Shown piece by piece: positions 15,793 through 24,893 of a DNA stretch of 33,612 bases. Position numbers and translations under genes: made by a program. The stretch is from Candidatus Cloacimonadota bacterium (GTDB taxonomy: Bacteria; Cloacimonadota; Cloacimonadia; Cloacimonadales; TCS61): assembly GCA_021157525.1 (NCBI GenBank), contig JAGGWK010000084.1, forward strand, positions 1-33,612, written 5' to 3'. The notes under the pieces were generated by a model. It saw only the letters and a program-made list of their open reading frames with translations. It made no database searches and was not told the DNA's origin. Each line of letters opens with the position of its first letter. Within the stretch, counting starts at the first letter, position 1.

Positions 15793-16556
15793 TGAAAATT
15801 GTGATTGTGGAAGATGAATTTTATGCTGCTGAGCGACTGCAAAAAATGCTGAATAATTTCGAAGAATCGTTGCAATGCATCGCCCTGCTGGAATCCGTGC
15901 AGCAGGCGGTGGCATGGTTTCAGGAAAACAGTGATTACGATCTGGTGTTTATGGATATCCAGCTGGCGGATGGCATCAGTCTGGAGATATTTTCACAAGT
16001 GGATATCGTTGCGCCCATCATTTTTACCACCGCCTACGATGACTACGCACTTAAGGCCTTTGAAGTGAACAGCGTCGATTATCTGCTCAAGCCTATCTCG
16101 GCAGAAAAACTGGCACGGAGTCTGCGCAAACTCAAAGAATTGTCGGGATTCTCTCGTCGCTCTCAGCAGGACCAGATTGAGCGGTTGGCAGGCTTTCTGC
16201 AAAAAATCCCGGTGCAATACAAATCTCGATTTCTGGTGAAAACCGGGGCGGTGCTTCTGCCCATTGCCATAGAAAATGTGGCCTATTTTACCATTAGAAA
16301 CCAATTGACCAACCTGGTGACCAAAGGCGGGAAACGATATGTGCTGGAGTTTACATTAGACGAGATCGAAGAAGCCATAGATCCACGACTCTTTTACCGC
16401 ATCAATCGGCAAATGCTGCTGAGCTTTGGCGCTGTCATCAAGATTCATCCCTATTTTAGCAACCGCCTTTTGCTGGATGTACAACCTCCGGTTGATGACG
16501 ACATCATCGTGAGCAAACGCAAAGTCCCCGCCTTTAAGGAGTGGTTGCAGCAGTAA
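15792..16556 (+). CDS. LytTR-family response regulator
   Basis: This 254-residue regulator has a CheY-like receiver (1-120), with acidic pair E7/D8, phospho-acceptor D55 in VFMDIQL, T79/T80 and K100 in YLLKPIS. A LytTR DNA-binding domain spans about 150-252 (FLVKTGAVLLPIAIENVAYF and RLFYRINRQMLLSFGAVIKIHPYFSNRLLLDV). The ATG at 15792 overlaps the kinase stop; a GTG at 15789 would add one residue. Its cognate kinase is the upstream gene. Paired direct repeats of LytTR geometry lie before the kinase gene and directly after this gene before the efflux operon, giving an explicit prediction for both targets. Confidence 0.94.
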   Translation: MKIVIVEDEFYAAERLQKMLNNFEESLQCIALLESVQQAVAWFQENSDYDLVFMDIQLADGISLEIFSQVDIVAPIIFTTAYDDYALKAFEVNSVDYLLKPISAEKLARSLRKLKELSGFSRRSQQDQIERLAGFLQKIPVQYKSRFLVKTGAVLLPIAIENVAYFTIRNQLTNLVTKGGKRYVLEFTLDEIEEAIDPRLFYRINRQMLLSFGAVIKIHPYFSNRLLLDVQPPVDDDIIVSKRKVPAFKEWLQQ

Positions 16557-16557
16557 T

Positions 16558-16587
16558 CCCGCTCAGGTGCTTTCTTTTCCCGCTCAG
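16558..16587 (+). promoter_or_regulatory. Candidate LytTR binding site before the efflux operon
   Basis: CCCGCTCAG occurs twice as a perfect direct repeat, at 16558-16566 and 16579-16587, with N12 between (21-nt period, two helical turns). This is the layout of LytTR-protein sites; five of nine positions also agree with the AgrA-type ACAGTTAAG half-site as I recall it. It starts in the 3' end region of the regulator gene and ends 10 nt before a good -35. Confidence 0.7.
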
Positions 16588-16597
16588 CACCAAGCTG

Positions 16598-16626
16598 TTG
16601 ATATCCTGAACATCTTTCTCTATGCT
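16598..16626 (+). promoter_or_regulatory. Promoter of the tolC-MFP-RND operon
   Basis: TTGATA at 16598-16603, a 17-nt spacer and TATGCT at 16621-16626 form a good sigma70-type promoter directly downstream of the paired repeat and 26 nt before the tolC-like start codon. The leader would be short, with ribosome binding site AAGGAG. Confidence 0.65.
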
Positions 16627-16652
16627 TCTCCCATAATAAATAAGGAGAAGAA

Positions 16653-17942
16653 ATGAAAAAGATTCTAACATACCTGTTTCTGGTTGCGACGGCAATCCTC
16701 AGCGCTGGGGATCTCACCCTTGAAAACGCCAGAATCCTGGCATTGCAAAATAATCTGGAACTCAAAGCGCAGCGCCAGAATGCTTCATCTTCTACATTGG
16801 ATTATTATAAATCCTTTGCCGCATACCTGCCTCAGGGCTCTGCTTCAGCCGGGATGTCTATGCCCAGGGATGGTGTGGATAGCGAAACCAGATCCATTGA
16901 TATTAGTCAGCCAATAGTAAACACCAGAGCGCTTCTGGGCATATTAAACAGTAAACAATCGAAAAAAATCTCGGACTACTCCCTGCAATCCAGCATTTTG
17001 TCCACTCTCTACCAGGTGGATTTGCGCTATTACGCCGTTCTGAAAAATACCGATTTGTTGAAAATCGCCATGGATAACAGCAAATACGCCCGTAACCAAT
17101 TGGAGATCGCCCAGACAAAATACCAATTGGGCGTGATTTCTCAAACCGATGTGATAAATCTCCAAGCCACCATGGCTCAACGGGAAGTGGAACAGATTCA
17201 GGCGGCCACATCCCTGGATATCAGCCGGGAAGCTTTGGCTCATTTTTTACAGATTGATAGCTCCTTCAGTCTGCCAGACATCGATCCCGAGACACTGGAA
17301 GCCCAAACCGAAAGTTTCCGCACCATCACCAGCGAAGATGCAGATAAGATAATCACCACTCTCACAACGTATGCCCAAAAACACAATCCCCGGTGCAAAA
17401 TAGCCGAAACCAATACAAAAATCAAAAACAACAACTATCTCGGCAGCTACGGTTCTTTTATTCCTACCGTAAATTTACGCTACGGAACCAATTGGCAAAA
17501 AACCGAACTTCAGGATAACTTTAGCGACTCTTCCACCCTTTCCATCTCAGCGTCGGTGCCCATATTCCCGCTGGCGGATAGCGCCGTGGATATCGCTTCC
17601 CATCGCCATAGCCTCAGGGCCGCTCAATACAGCGAAAAATCTACCGATAGCGATATTGATCTGCAAATCAGGCAAAGTGTGATGAATCTCATAGCAGCTG
17701 CACGAGCTACCCAGTCAGCCAAGTTATCGCTGGTGTACTCCGCCTCTCTGTATCAACAAAAGGTGGTAACGTTTGAAAACAACGCCATATCTACCACGGA
17801 GTTGCTGGACGCTTCCATCCTGCTTGCCAACGCAAACCAGCTCTACACTGCCAGCCTCTACAGCTTTCTCACCAGTCGCGCCGCCCTTTTACAGCAGCTG
17901 GGAACAACCGATGAAATGGTCATCACAAACAGTTTAAAATAA
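16653..17942 (+). CDS. TolC-family outer-membrane efflux protein
   Basis: This 429-residue protein has a signal peptide (1-18). The OEP-family pattern of two similar halves with long helices is visible: LTLENARILALQNNLELKAQRQ at the start, YAVLKNTDLLKIAMDNSKYARNQLEIAQTKYQLGVISQTDVINLQ in the first half, and the matching VVTFENNAISTTELLDASILLANANQLYTASLY in the second. It forms the trimeric outer-membrane tunnel of a tripartite pump with the following two genes. It is first in the operon, with AAGGAG before the start and a promoter plus regulator site upstream. No lipobox is seen. Confidence 0.92.
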   Translation: MKKILTYLFLVATAILSAGDLTLENARILALQNNLELKAQRQNASSSTLDYYKSFAAYLPQGSASAGMSMPRDGVDSETRSIDISQPIVNTRALLGILNSKQSKKISDYSLQSSILSTLYQVDLRYYAVLKNTDLLKIAMDNSKYARNQLEIAQTKYQLGVISQTDVINLQATMAQREVEQIQAATSLDISREALAHFLQIDSSFSLPDIDPETLEAQTESFRTITSEDADKIITTLTTYAQKHNPRCKIAETNTKIKNNNYLGSYGSFIPTVNLRYGTNWQKTELQDNFSDSSTLSISASVPIFPLADSAVDIASHRHSLRAAQYSEKSTDSDIDLQIRQSVMNLIAAARATQSAKLSLVYSASLYQQKVVTFENNAISTTELLDASILLANANQLYTASLYSFLTSRAALLQQLGTTDEMVITNSLK

Positions 17943-17955
17943 TAATGGAGAAATT

Positions 17956-19050
17956 ATGAAAATACGCACAATCGCACTCGCTTTTTTGGTCGTTCTTTTT
18001 GCAGGATGCAGTAAGCCGGGACGTCCTGGCAGGTCTTCCGGCAAAGTGACAAAACCCATTTCTGTAATGACGGAAGTGTTAACACCACAATCAATTGAAG
18101 ATTTTGTAACCATCACAGGGACGCTGGAAGGCAAAACTGAAGTGGTGATGATGAGTGAAGTAAGCGGCCGCGTGAAACAGGTAAATGTTTCACTGGGCCA
18201 ATGGATAGATGAAGGCCAGAGCGTGGCAGAATTGGATGCTCCTCAGTATCAGATTCAGTTGGATCAGGCACGGGCGTCATTTCTGGCAGCAAAAGCTGCG
18301 TTGGAAGCGGCGGAATTGAACAATCAATCGGCTCAAACTCTCTACGAAAAACAAGCCATTTCCCAAGGGGAATACAAACAGACTCTCAGCAACTATACGT
18401 CGGCACAAGCGGCATATCAGGGGTCTCAGGCAAATCTGGAGATGGCGCGGAACACCCTGGAATCCAGTCGGTTTTGTGCACCGGTGAGCGGCTGGATAAG
18501 CTACCTGCCCATCCAGAAAGGAGAATATCTCAAAATGAACACCGCCATGTGCAAGATTGTCGATGACCGCCAGATGATTATTCGCACCAGGGTAGGGGAA
18601 AACGAAGTGACCAGCTTGCAGCCGGGGATGTCGGCGATTATCATAACCAAGGCATCGAAGGGGATGCATCCTGCCAAAATAGCGGCTATAGGAAAGAGCC
18701 CGGCTCCTGGCAGTGTGCTGTATCCTTTGGATATCCTTGTGCAAAATCCTCAGCGTGAGCTGTTGAGTGGGATGATGGTGAGTGTGCAAATTTTGCGTGA
18801 TACCTTTGATAACGTGTTGGCGACGTCCGTGGAAAATCTGCGTCAGAGCTATGACGATCACTATCTGTATGTGGCCACCCCAGCCAATACTGCAGAGAAA
18901 CGGGTTGTTACCATCGGTGAGCAGATTGATGGTAAGGTGATTATCACCAGCGGCGTGAAGGCCGGTGAGCAGGTGATTTCCGAAGGATTGGACAGCATCA
19001 GTGATGGCGCCGCCATCGAGATACGTGCTGGCGAAACCGGGAGAGAATGA
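17956..19050 (+). CDS. RND efflux periplasmic adaptor (MFP/HlyD family) lipoprotein
   Basis: This 364-residue adaptor has a lipobox LFAGC (C18). Family features in order are a barrel-sandwich/lipoyl half-motif (VVMMSEVSGRVKQVNVSLGQWIDEGQ, about 56-81), a helical hairpin (about 90-155, IQLDQARASFLAAKAALEAAELNNQ), the second lipoyl half (FCAPVSGWISYLPIQKGEYL), a beta-barrel domain and a membrane-proximal domain ending VKAGEQVISEGLDSISDGAAIEI. It joins the inner-membrane RND pump to the TolC-like tunnel. The stop overlaps the start of the RND gene, so the two are translationally coupled. Confidence 0.94.
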   Translation: MKIRTIALAFLVVLFAGCSKPGRPGRSSGKVTKPISVMTEVLTPQSIEDFVTITGTLEGKTEVVMMSEVSGRVKQVNVSLGQWIDEGQSVAELDAPQYQIQLDQARASFLAAKAALEAAELNNQSAQTLYEKQAISQGEYKQTLSNYTSAQAAYQGSQANLEMARNTLESSRFCAPVSGWISYLPIQKGEYLKMNTAMCKIVDDRQMIIRTRVGENEVTSLQPGMSAIIITKASKGMHPAKIAAIGKSPAPGSVLYPLDILVQNPQRELLSGMMVSVQILRDTFDNVLATSVENLRQSYDDHYLYVATPANTAEKRVVTIGEQIDGKVIITSGVKAGEQVISEGLDSISDGAAIEIRAGETGRE

Positions 19051-22000
19051 TGAGTCTGGCGCAATTTTCCGTAAAAAATCCCACGCTGATCAACATGATC
19101 ATGATCATCACCTTTGTGGCTGGAATCTTTGCCATGGTGATGATGCCCAAGGAAGAGATGCCCGCCATTGAGATGGGACGTTTTATCATTACGGTGAGTT
19201 ACCGTGGGGTTTCTCCCACAGAAATGGAAACTCTGGTAGTGAAAAACATCGAAGACGAAATCTCTGATGTGGATGATATCGACTATATCGAATCTACCAG
19301 CAAAGAGGGTTTTGCCACCATTATGGTGGTGATGGAGGCGGACGCAGATCTTGATCAGAGCTGGAACGACTTAAACACCGAGCTGGATAAGGTAAATAAT
19401 TTACCCGCCGATGCCGATGACCCCCAGATGATTCGCATAAACATGCGGGAAATGAACGAAATCTGTAACATTGTGCTTTCGGGGGATTTTTCAGACAACG
19501 CGTTGCGGGATATGTCTGAAGATTTTCGGGATCAGCTATTGGAAGTAGATCACGTATCAAAAGTAAAGCTTGCCGGAACTCGTGAACGGGAAATCTGGGT
19601 AGAAGCAATCCCTGAAAAGCTGGAGCAGACCGGCATCACCCTCAACGAGATTTCCTCAGCCATCAGAACCCGTAACAACAATATCCCCGGCGGTACAATT
19701 ACTTATGGCAAGCAGGATTTTATCATGCGCTGCATCGGGCAATATTCCTCGGTGGAGGCCATCGGTAACACGGTTTTGCGGGGCTCGGCTCAAGGGGGAC
19801 GCATCCTGCTGAAGGATGTTGCAACCATTACCGATACCTTGGAAGAACGGAAGACCTTGGGAAAACTCAACGGCACCGCCGGAGTAACCATGAGAGTGTA
19901 CAAAAAGGCCGAAGGCAACATCATCACCGTGATGGAAGATATTCGTGAACAAGCCGCCGCCTTTGAAAAAAACATCACCGGTCTGCACATCGAAGTGCGC
20001 AATGACGGTTCTCTGGACGTGAAGAAAAGCATCTATTCACTGGGCAACAACATGCTTCTGGGCATCATTTTTGTCTTTGTTTTGCTTCTGATATTTTTAG
20101 GATGGAAAAACGCCCTTTTTGCAGCGTGGGGCATTCCCTTCAGTTTCTTGCTTACGCTGTTTATCATGAATCAATTTGATATTACCATCAATAATCTCAG
20201 TCTTTTTGGGATGATTCTGGTACTGGGGATGATCGTGGATGATGCGATAATTGTGCTGGAGAATGTGCATCGTCACCGGGAAGCGGGCTTACCCCTGAAA
20301 GAAGCCGTGATACAGGGCTCGCAGGAAATCACCTTGCCGGTGATAGCTGCGGTGCTCACCACAATCTCCGCTTTTTTACCGCTGATGTTCCTCAGTGGCG
20401 GCATGGGCAAATTCCTGGGAATCTTCCCCAAAGTTGTGGCCATTGCTCTGGCCGCATCCCTGATAGAAAGTTTACTCATTCTCCCGAGCCACATCGCAGA
20501 GCTGGGAGGACAAAGTAAAAAGAAGAGAGGAAAAAAGGCGGAATCCCGCATCACTGTGTGGTTGCAGGGGCACTATGAAAATGCAGCACAATGGGCTTTG
20601 GGTCATCGAAAAACGATCATGCTTGGATTGTCAGTCCTGTTCATTATCAGCATCGGTATTTTGGGCATGGGACTGGTAAAATTCGAATTTTTCCCCAGCC
20701 GTGCATCCAGTACCATTGTCTTGAATATCAAGGCTCCCAGCGGGTATCGGCTGGAAAACACCAATGCACTGGTGGAGAAAATCGAAGACCACATTGCATC
20801 CATGCCGGAAAGTGTAGATGTGGAAGCGGTGGTTACCAACGTTGGTCAATTGAAAGAAAGGCATCAAAACCAGGTGGAGAGCAACTATGCCGAGATCAAC
20901 ATCGACCTTTTGGATAAAGATGATATGCACTATACCCACAACGATATTCGCAACAGCATCCGGCAGTTTATCGATCAGCTTCCGGGCGTGAGCTCCTATG
21001 CCTTTAAAGAGGGAAGTCACGGTGGCGCGCCGAGGGCAGAGGATATCGAGTTGCGGGTGAAGGGCGAAGATTTCAATACTCTGGCGGCTATCGATGTCTA
21101 TCTCAACGAGAAGCTGTCAGCCATTCCCGGCATCACCGATATTGAAAGCGATCTGCAGGCGGGAAAGAACGAAATCCAGATTTTACCCCACTACGATCTT
21201 TTAAAAAACTATGGCATCTCCCAAAGCCAGATTGCTTCCATGGTTTCCACAGCGGCATACGGACAAACCGTCTCAACCTATCGGGGCAGCGGGATGGATG
21301 AATTTGATATCATCCTGAAAGTGAAAGAAGACCGCGTAGAAACCCTGCAAGACATCCAGAACCTCAAAATCACTGCCATCAACGGCGACAATATTCCCCT
21401 CAAGGAATTGGCCGATTTCGTTATCACCAAAGGATATTCACAGATAAACCACTACAACCAGAAACGGGTGATGAAGGTAACGGCCAGCACTACCACCTAC
21501 AATAACAACGGCAGGATGGAAACCCTTACACCCAGTGAAGCAACCAGCCTCCTGAAGGGAAGCGGGATCACCAATCAAGATGGCGCTTTGTCAGATTTTT
21601 CCACCCGATATCCCGGCTATACTCTGGAATTTGGCGGTTCTGCCGAGCAACAAGCTGAAACCTACAATTCCCTCTATCTGGCGTTGCTCATTGCTCTGCT
21701 GCTCATCTTCACCATATTGGCTACCCAGTTTAAAAGCTATGTGCAGCCCCTTATCGTGATGATCACCATTCCCTTCTCCCTTATCGGTGTGATTCTGGGA
21801 CTGCTCATCACGGGCCTGCCATTTTCGGTGATGACTCTCATTGCGGTGGTTGCCCTGGCTGGCATTGTGGTAAACGATTCATTGGTACTGGTGGATTTTG
21901 TTAATAAAGAACGTGATCGCGGTACAGACCGCTGGAATTCCCTCATCAATGCCGGTTCTACGCGGTTGCGTCCCATCTTGATGACCACCGTAACAACCAT

Positions 22001-22256
22001 CGGTGGCTTTTTACCGATGATTCTCTCATCATCCAGCGCAACAGAGGACTACAAGCCTCTGGCAGTGGCCATCGCTTTTGGATTGGCCTTTGCCACGACC
22101 CTCACGCTTTTCGTGATTCCGGTGCTTTATTCCTATGTCGATTCCTTCTTTGGGCGTCTAAAACTCACGCGTTTCCGTACGCATCTGAGTTTTAACGATG
22201 CCATGATCATCAGAGAAAAGCAGCGGATAAAAGAGAGCAACGAACCCACAACGTAG
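19047..22256 (+). CDS. RND-family efflux pump permease (AcrB/HAE1-like)
   Basis: This 1069-residue inner-membrane pump belongs to the resistance-nodulation-division family. The N terminus SVKNPTLINMIMIITFVAGI is the usual first membrane helix, followed by a large porter domain. Then comes a block of helices containing GMIVDDAIIVLENVHRHREAG with the paired acidic residues of the proton relay, a second porter domain and a second helix block (VNDSLVLVDFVNKERDRG, ILMTTVTTIGGFLPMI). The substrate is not readable; regulation by an envelope-sensing two-component system suggests export of toxic compounds or an envelope component. Two tandem ATGs (19047 and 19050) are possible starts. A strong terminator follows, ending the operon. 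Confidence 0.95.
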   Translation: MMSLAQFSVKNPTLINMIMIITFVAGIFAMVMMPKEEMPAIEMGRFIITVSYRGVSPTEMETLVVKNIEDEISDVDDIDYIESTSKEGFATIMVVMEADADLDQSWNDLNTELDKVNNLPADADDPQMIRINMREMNEICNIVLSGDFSDNALRDMSEDFRDQLLEVDHVSKVKLAGTREREIWVEAIPEKLEQTGITLNEISSAIRTRNNNIPGGTITYGKQDFIMRCIGQYSSVEAIGNTVLRGSAQGGRILLKDVATITDTLEERKTLGKLNGTAGVTMRVYKKAEGNIITVMEDIREQAAAFEKNITGLHIEVRNDGSLDVKKSIYSLGNNMLLGIIFVFVLLLIFLGWKNALFAAWGIPFSFLLTLFIMNQFDITINNLSLFGMILVLGMIVDDAIIVLENVHRHREAGLPLKEAVIQGSQEITLPVIAAVLTTISAFLPLMFLSGGMGKFLGIFPKVVAIALAASLIESLLILPSHIAELGGQSKKKRGKKAESRITVWLQGHYENAAQWALGHRKTIMLGLSVLFIISIGILGMGLVKFEFFPSRASSTIVLNIKAPSGYRLENTNALVEKIEDHIASMPESVDVEAVVTNVGQLKERHQNQVESNYAEINIDLLDKDDMHYTHNDIRNSIRQFIDQLPGVSSYAFKEGSHGGAPRAEDIELRVKGEDFNTLAAIDVYLNEKLSAIPGITDIESDLQAGKNEIQILPHYDLLKNYGISQSQIASMVSTAAYGQTVSTYRGSGMDEFDIILKVKEDRVETLQDIQNLKITAINGDNIPLKELADFVITKGYSQINHYNQKRVMKVTASTTTYNNNGRMETLTPSEATSLLKGSGITNQDGALSDFSTRYPGYTLEFGGSAEQQAETYNSLYLALLIALLLIFTILATQFKSYVQPLIVMITIPFSLIGVILGLLITGLPFSVMTLIAVVALAGIVVNDSLVLVDFVNKERDRGTDRWNSLINAGSTRLRPILMTTVTTIGGFLPMILSSSSATEDYKPLAVAIAFGLAFATTLTLFVIPVLYSYVDSFFGRLKLTRFRTHLSFNDAMIIREKQRIKESNEPTT

Positions 22257-22287
22257 GGGAGAGTAGCTCACCATCTTACTCCTCTCG

Positions 22288-22321
22288 GGTGGCGCACTTT
22301 TTGCTGTGCCACCTTTTTTTC
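22288..22321 (+). terminator. Intrinsic terminator after the efflux operon
   Basis: GGTGGC at 22288-22293 pairs with GCCACC at 22308-22313, extendable by G-T and C-G pairs to about 9 bp, followed by eight Ts or TC (22314-22321). It lies 32 nt after the RND stop codon. Confidence 0.92.
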
Positions 22322-22410
22322 GGTAGCTTGTAAGTACAACGTTGACGAACATCGGACAATAGTTGAAATGCCCTTGATGAGATAATAGGCAAATGAGAGC
22401 TTTTGCAAAA

Positions 22411-22473
22411 AGGAGAAGTAATGTAATGGGCTGCTCAAATCTATGGTATGGAAACTGCTTTAATCACTGGTAA
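22411..22473 (+). other. Start-stop codon pair and 15-codon leader frame before the polysaccharide operon
   Basis: AGGAG at 22411-22415 sits 5 nt before ATG TAA (22421-22426), a start codon followed directly by a stop. A second ATG (22426-22428), reusing the last A of that stop, opens a 15-residue frame (MGCSNLWYGNCFNHW) ending at 22473, 18 nt before the synthase GTG start. The arrangement could be a regulatory leader, but the peptide resembles nothing I know and the frame could be chance. The surrounding 22322-22491 holds no other gene; TTGACG at 22342 is only a weak promoter candidate. Confidence 0.3.
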
Positions 22474-22491
22474 AAAGGACGGAGGAGCTTT

Positions 22492-23964
22492 GTGGGAATA
22501 CGCATTATTGAAAACCTGTTGATCATCTATTATCTCTGTTATTTTCTCATCGACTGGCTTTTCTTTCTTATCTTCCTCGCGAAAGTAAAACGGGAAAAAT
22601 GTGCCCTGTCTGCCGATGACGCCTTTGCCGAATATCCCGTTTCGGTGCTGGTTCCCGCCTATAATGAGGAAGTTACTATCGTTGCCAGTGTGCAGATGCT
22701 TCTGGCGCTGGATTATCCGGATTACGAAGTGATTGTGATAAATGATGGTTCTGGAGATGGGACATTATCCACTCTAATGGCAGCATTTGAGCCGCGAAAA
22801 ATTGCAGAAACCCGTTGGCAGGGGATGATCACTGACTCCATCGTTACGCAGCCTGTGAAAGATGTTTACACAGCCATGGATGGTAAACTTATTATCATCG
22901 ATAAAGTAAATGGCGGTAAAGCTGATGCCATCAATGTGGGTATAAACCTCTCACAAAAACCTCTGGTATGCACCATCGATGCCGATTCTGTGTTGGATAA
23001 TCAGGCCCTGAAGCAAACAGTGCAGCCCATGGTGGATGACGCTACTGTGTTCGTGAGTGGGGGACAGCTGGCCGTGGCAAACGGCGTGAGCCTGAAAAAC
23101 AATCGGGTAGTCAATTCTGTTTTACCCAAAAATCCCTGGGTTCAGTGGCAAATCATCGAATACATGAAATCCTTTATGATTGCCCGTTACAGCATGAGCA
23201 AACTCAACAGCATCATGATCATGTCCGGTGCTTTTTCGGTGTATAAGCGCACCGATTTATCTACTGTGGGGGGCTTTTTGACCCAGCGCAACACCAGCCC
23301 GTATATCCGGGAAATTGGTGCAGCCGGACGCCAAACCGTGTGTGAAGATATGGAGATTGTCGTGCGATTGTGGCGCTATTTTTATTCCCAGGGGAAAAAG
23401 GCCAGAGCGGTATTTTTACCCCATCCTGTATGCTGGACGGAAGTGCCGGATAATCCGGGTTTTTTGCTGCGACAACGAAATCGCTGGCACCGCGGCCTGG
23501 CGGAAACCCTCAAGATTCACCGATCCCTGCTTTTTGATCCCGCCTACCGCGCTATCGGACTTTTTGCCTACCCCTACTATCTCTTTTTTGAATTATTGGC
23601 TCCCATCATAAAGATTGGAACCGTGGGCTTCTTGTTATACGCCGGTATAAATGGTTATTTTAACAAATCCTGGATGCTGCTGGCCACGCTGTTTGCTAGC
23701 GCTGCATCGGCCCTCATTACCTGCCTGGCCACCATATTTGTGGAACAATGGACCAGCAAAAAACAGTTGGCATCCTATGATGCGCTGCGCTACAAAACCG
23801 GCTGGGACTGGCTACGCCTGGTATTGATGAGCATCTGGGGAGGTGTGGTTTACGCTCCCTTCCGCATTTATGCACAGATCCAGGGACTCAAAGATTTTCT
23901 TATAAAAAAAAACGAATGGTATAAATTCGCCAGAACAGGTTTTGGCGATAAGGAGGAAAATTGA
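22492..23964 (+). CDS. Processive GT2 glycosyltransferase, probable exopolysaccharide synthase
   Basis: This 490-residue membrane glycosyltransferase has one N-terminal membrane helix (about 5-30), a cytosolic GT-A domain (about 48-345) and three to four C-terminal membrane segments (about 350-450). The processive beta-glycan synthase motifs are present: D85 in VINDGSGDG, DAD at 163-165, ED at 285-286 and Q328xxR331W332 in RQRNRW. This is the arrangement of PgaC/IcaA, NodC and hyaluronan synthases, which polymerise UDP-sugars and push the chain across the inner membrane. The start is GTG at 22492, with GGAGGAG before it. It is first in a five-gene operon with an outer-membrane exporter and two deacetylases, which points to an N-acetylated polymer such as poly-N-acetylglucosamine. 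The sugar itself is inferred. Confidence 0.88.
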   Translation: MGIRIIENLLIIYYLCYFLIDWLFFLIFLAKVKREKCALSADDAFAEYPVSVLVPAYNEEVTIVASVQMLLALDYPDYEVIVINDGSGDGTLSTLMAAFEPRKIAETRWQGMITDSIVTQPVKDVYTAMDGKLIIIDKVNGGKADAINVGINLSQKPLVCTIDADSVLDNQALKQTVQPMVDDATVFVSGGQLAVANGVSLKNNRVVNSVLPKNPWVQWQIIEYMKSFMIARYSMSKLNSIMIMSGAFSVYKRTDLSTVGGFLTQRNTSPYIREIGAAGRQTVCEDMEIVVRLWRYFYSQGKKARAVFLPHPVCWTEVPDNPGFLLRQRNRWHRGLAETLKIHRSLLFDPAYRAIGLFAYPYYLFFELLAPIIKIGTVGFLLYAGINGYFNKSWMLLATLFASAASALITCLATIFVEQWTSKKQLASYDALRYKTGWDWLRLVLMSIWGGVVYAPFRIYAQIQGLKDFLIKKNEWYKFARTGFGDKEEN

Positions 23965-24893
23965 ACAAGATGCTATTCAGCATTCTCGCACTGGTTTTGC
24001 TTATGGGCCTGACAGGATGTGATGTGGAAAATGAAACCGCGCCGGATCTTCAGGCTCCGGAAATTACGATTACTTATCCAGGGGAGTGGGCCACGATCTG
24101 TTCTCAACAGTTAGAAGTGCATCTGGATGTGTTGGATGCACACCCGATAGATTCGGTGATAGTGTATGTGGATGGCCAGCCGATACAGACTTTCACCACC
24201 ACTCCCTATCAGCTGATGCTGCAGAAAGCCGACTACGACGACGGACAGCATACCATCTATGCCCAGGCTACTGACAGTCATGGCAATACCGGCAACTCTA
24301 CTTTGCTCAATTTTTTCTGGATGCAGGAAGAGCAGCAGTCACAGATTTCCGTGGAGATTGTGCGCCCCGTATTGTGGGAAAAGTTCACTTCCGATCAGAT
24401 TCCTGTACAGATCATCAGCGAAAGCCTTCAACCTCTCAGCAGTATTGAAGTCTATGTAGATGGTCTGTTGGCCCACACTTTCAGCGAAGCTCCATACGAA
24501 ACCACCCTCACCATTGATACGCAGGGGGTGCACAATATCTATGCCCGGGCCACCGATGACCTGGATTTCTCCCAAAGCTCTACCCTCAAGCACTTTGAGG
24601 TGGTAACCATCGACCTGCAAGATCCCACCGGATTCATTGCTTCCCCGGCCGATTGGAGCGACGTGACCGGTATCGTAAATGTGCAGATAACCGCCACAGA
24701 CAATGTGGACATAGATCGAGTAGAACTCTTTGTAGATGGCGATTTTTACAGCCAATCCGCCGCCGCTCCCTACCAGTTTTCCCTGGATTCCAGCAACCTC
24801 ACAAACGAAAATCATACACTCTATGGCATGATTTATGATACATCGGAAAATTCCTGCGTTACTCAATTAATCACTGTTCGGGTTAACAACTGA
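23961..24893 (+). CDS. Lipoprotein with three Ig-like repeats in the polysaccharide operon
   Basis: This 310-residue lipoprotein has signal peptide and lipobox LTGC (C20). It carries three tandem Ig-like repeats of about 90 residues: one each near 31-115, 128-212 and 220-308. Each has the pattern ...P..W....S...V.....D...I.SV.VYVDG.........PY.......D...H.IYA.A.D, seen for example in SVIVYVDGQPIQTF, SIEVYVDGLLAHTF and RVELFVDGDFYSQS. I prefer the TTG start at 23961 because AAGGAGG lies 5 nt before it and it overlaps the synthase stop by 4 nt; the ATG at 23970 is an alternative. Such modules often bind glycans or proteins. The role in assembly or attachment of the polymer is an inference from position only. 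Confidence 0.8.
   Translation: MNKMLFSILALVLLMGLTGCDVENETAPDLQAPEITITYPGEWATICSQQLEVHLDVLDAHPIDSVIVYVDGQPIQTFTTTPYQLMLQKADYDDGQHTIYAQATDSHGNTGNSTLLNFFWMQEEQQSQISVEIVRPVLWEKFTSDQIPVQIISESLQPLSSIEVYVDGLLAHTFSEAPYETTLTIDTQGVHNIYARATDDLDFSQSSTLKHFEVVTIDLQDPTGFIASPADWSDVTGIVNVQITATDNVDIDRVELFVDGDFYSQSAAAPYQFSLDSSNLTNENHTLYGMIYDTSENSCVTQLITVRVNN

Noticed and set aside
22257-22290. Further copy of the small repeat around GGAGAGTAG and TTACTCC after the RND gene
   Set aside because: It shares short strings with the propeller-gene copy, but the core GTGGACTTGTGC is missing; too weak to count.
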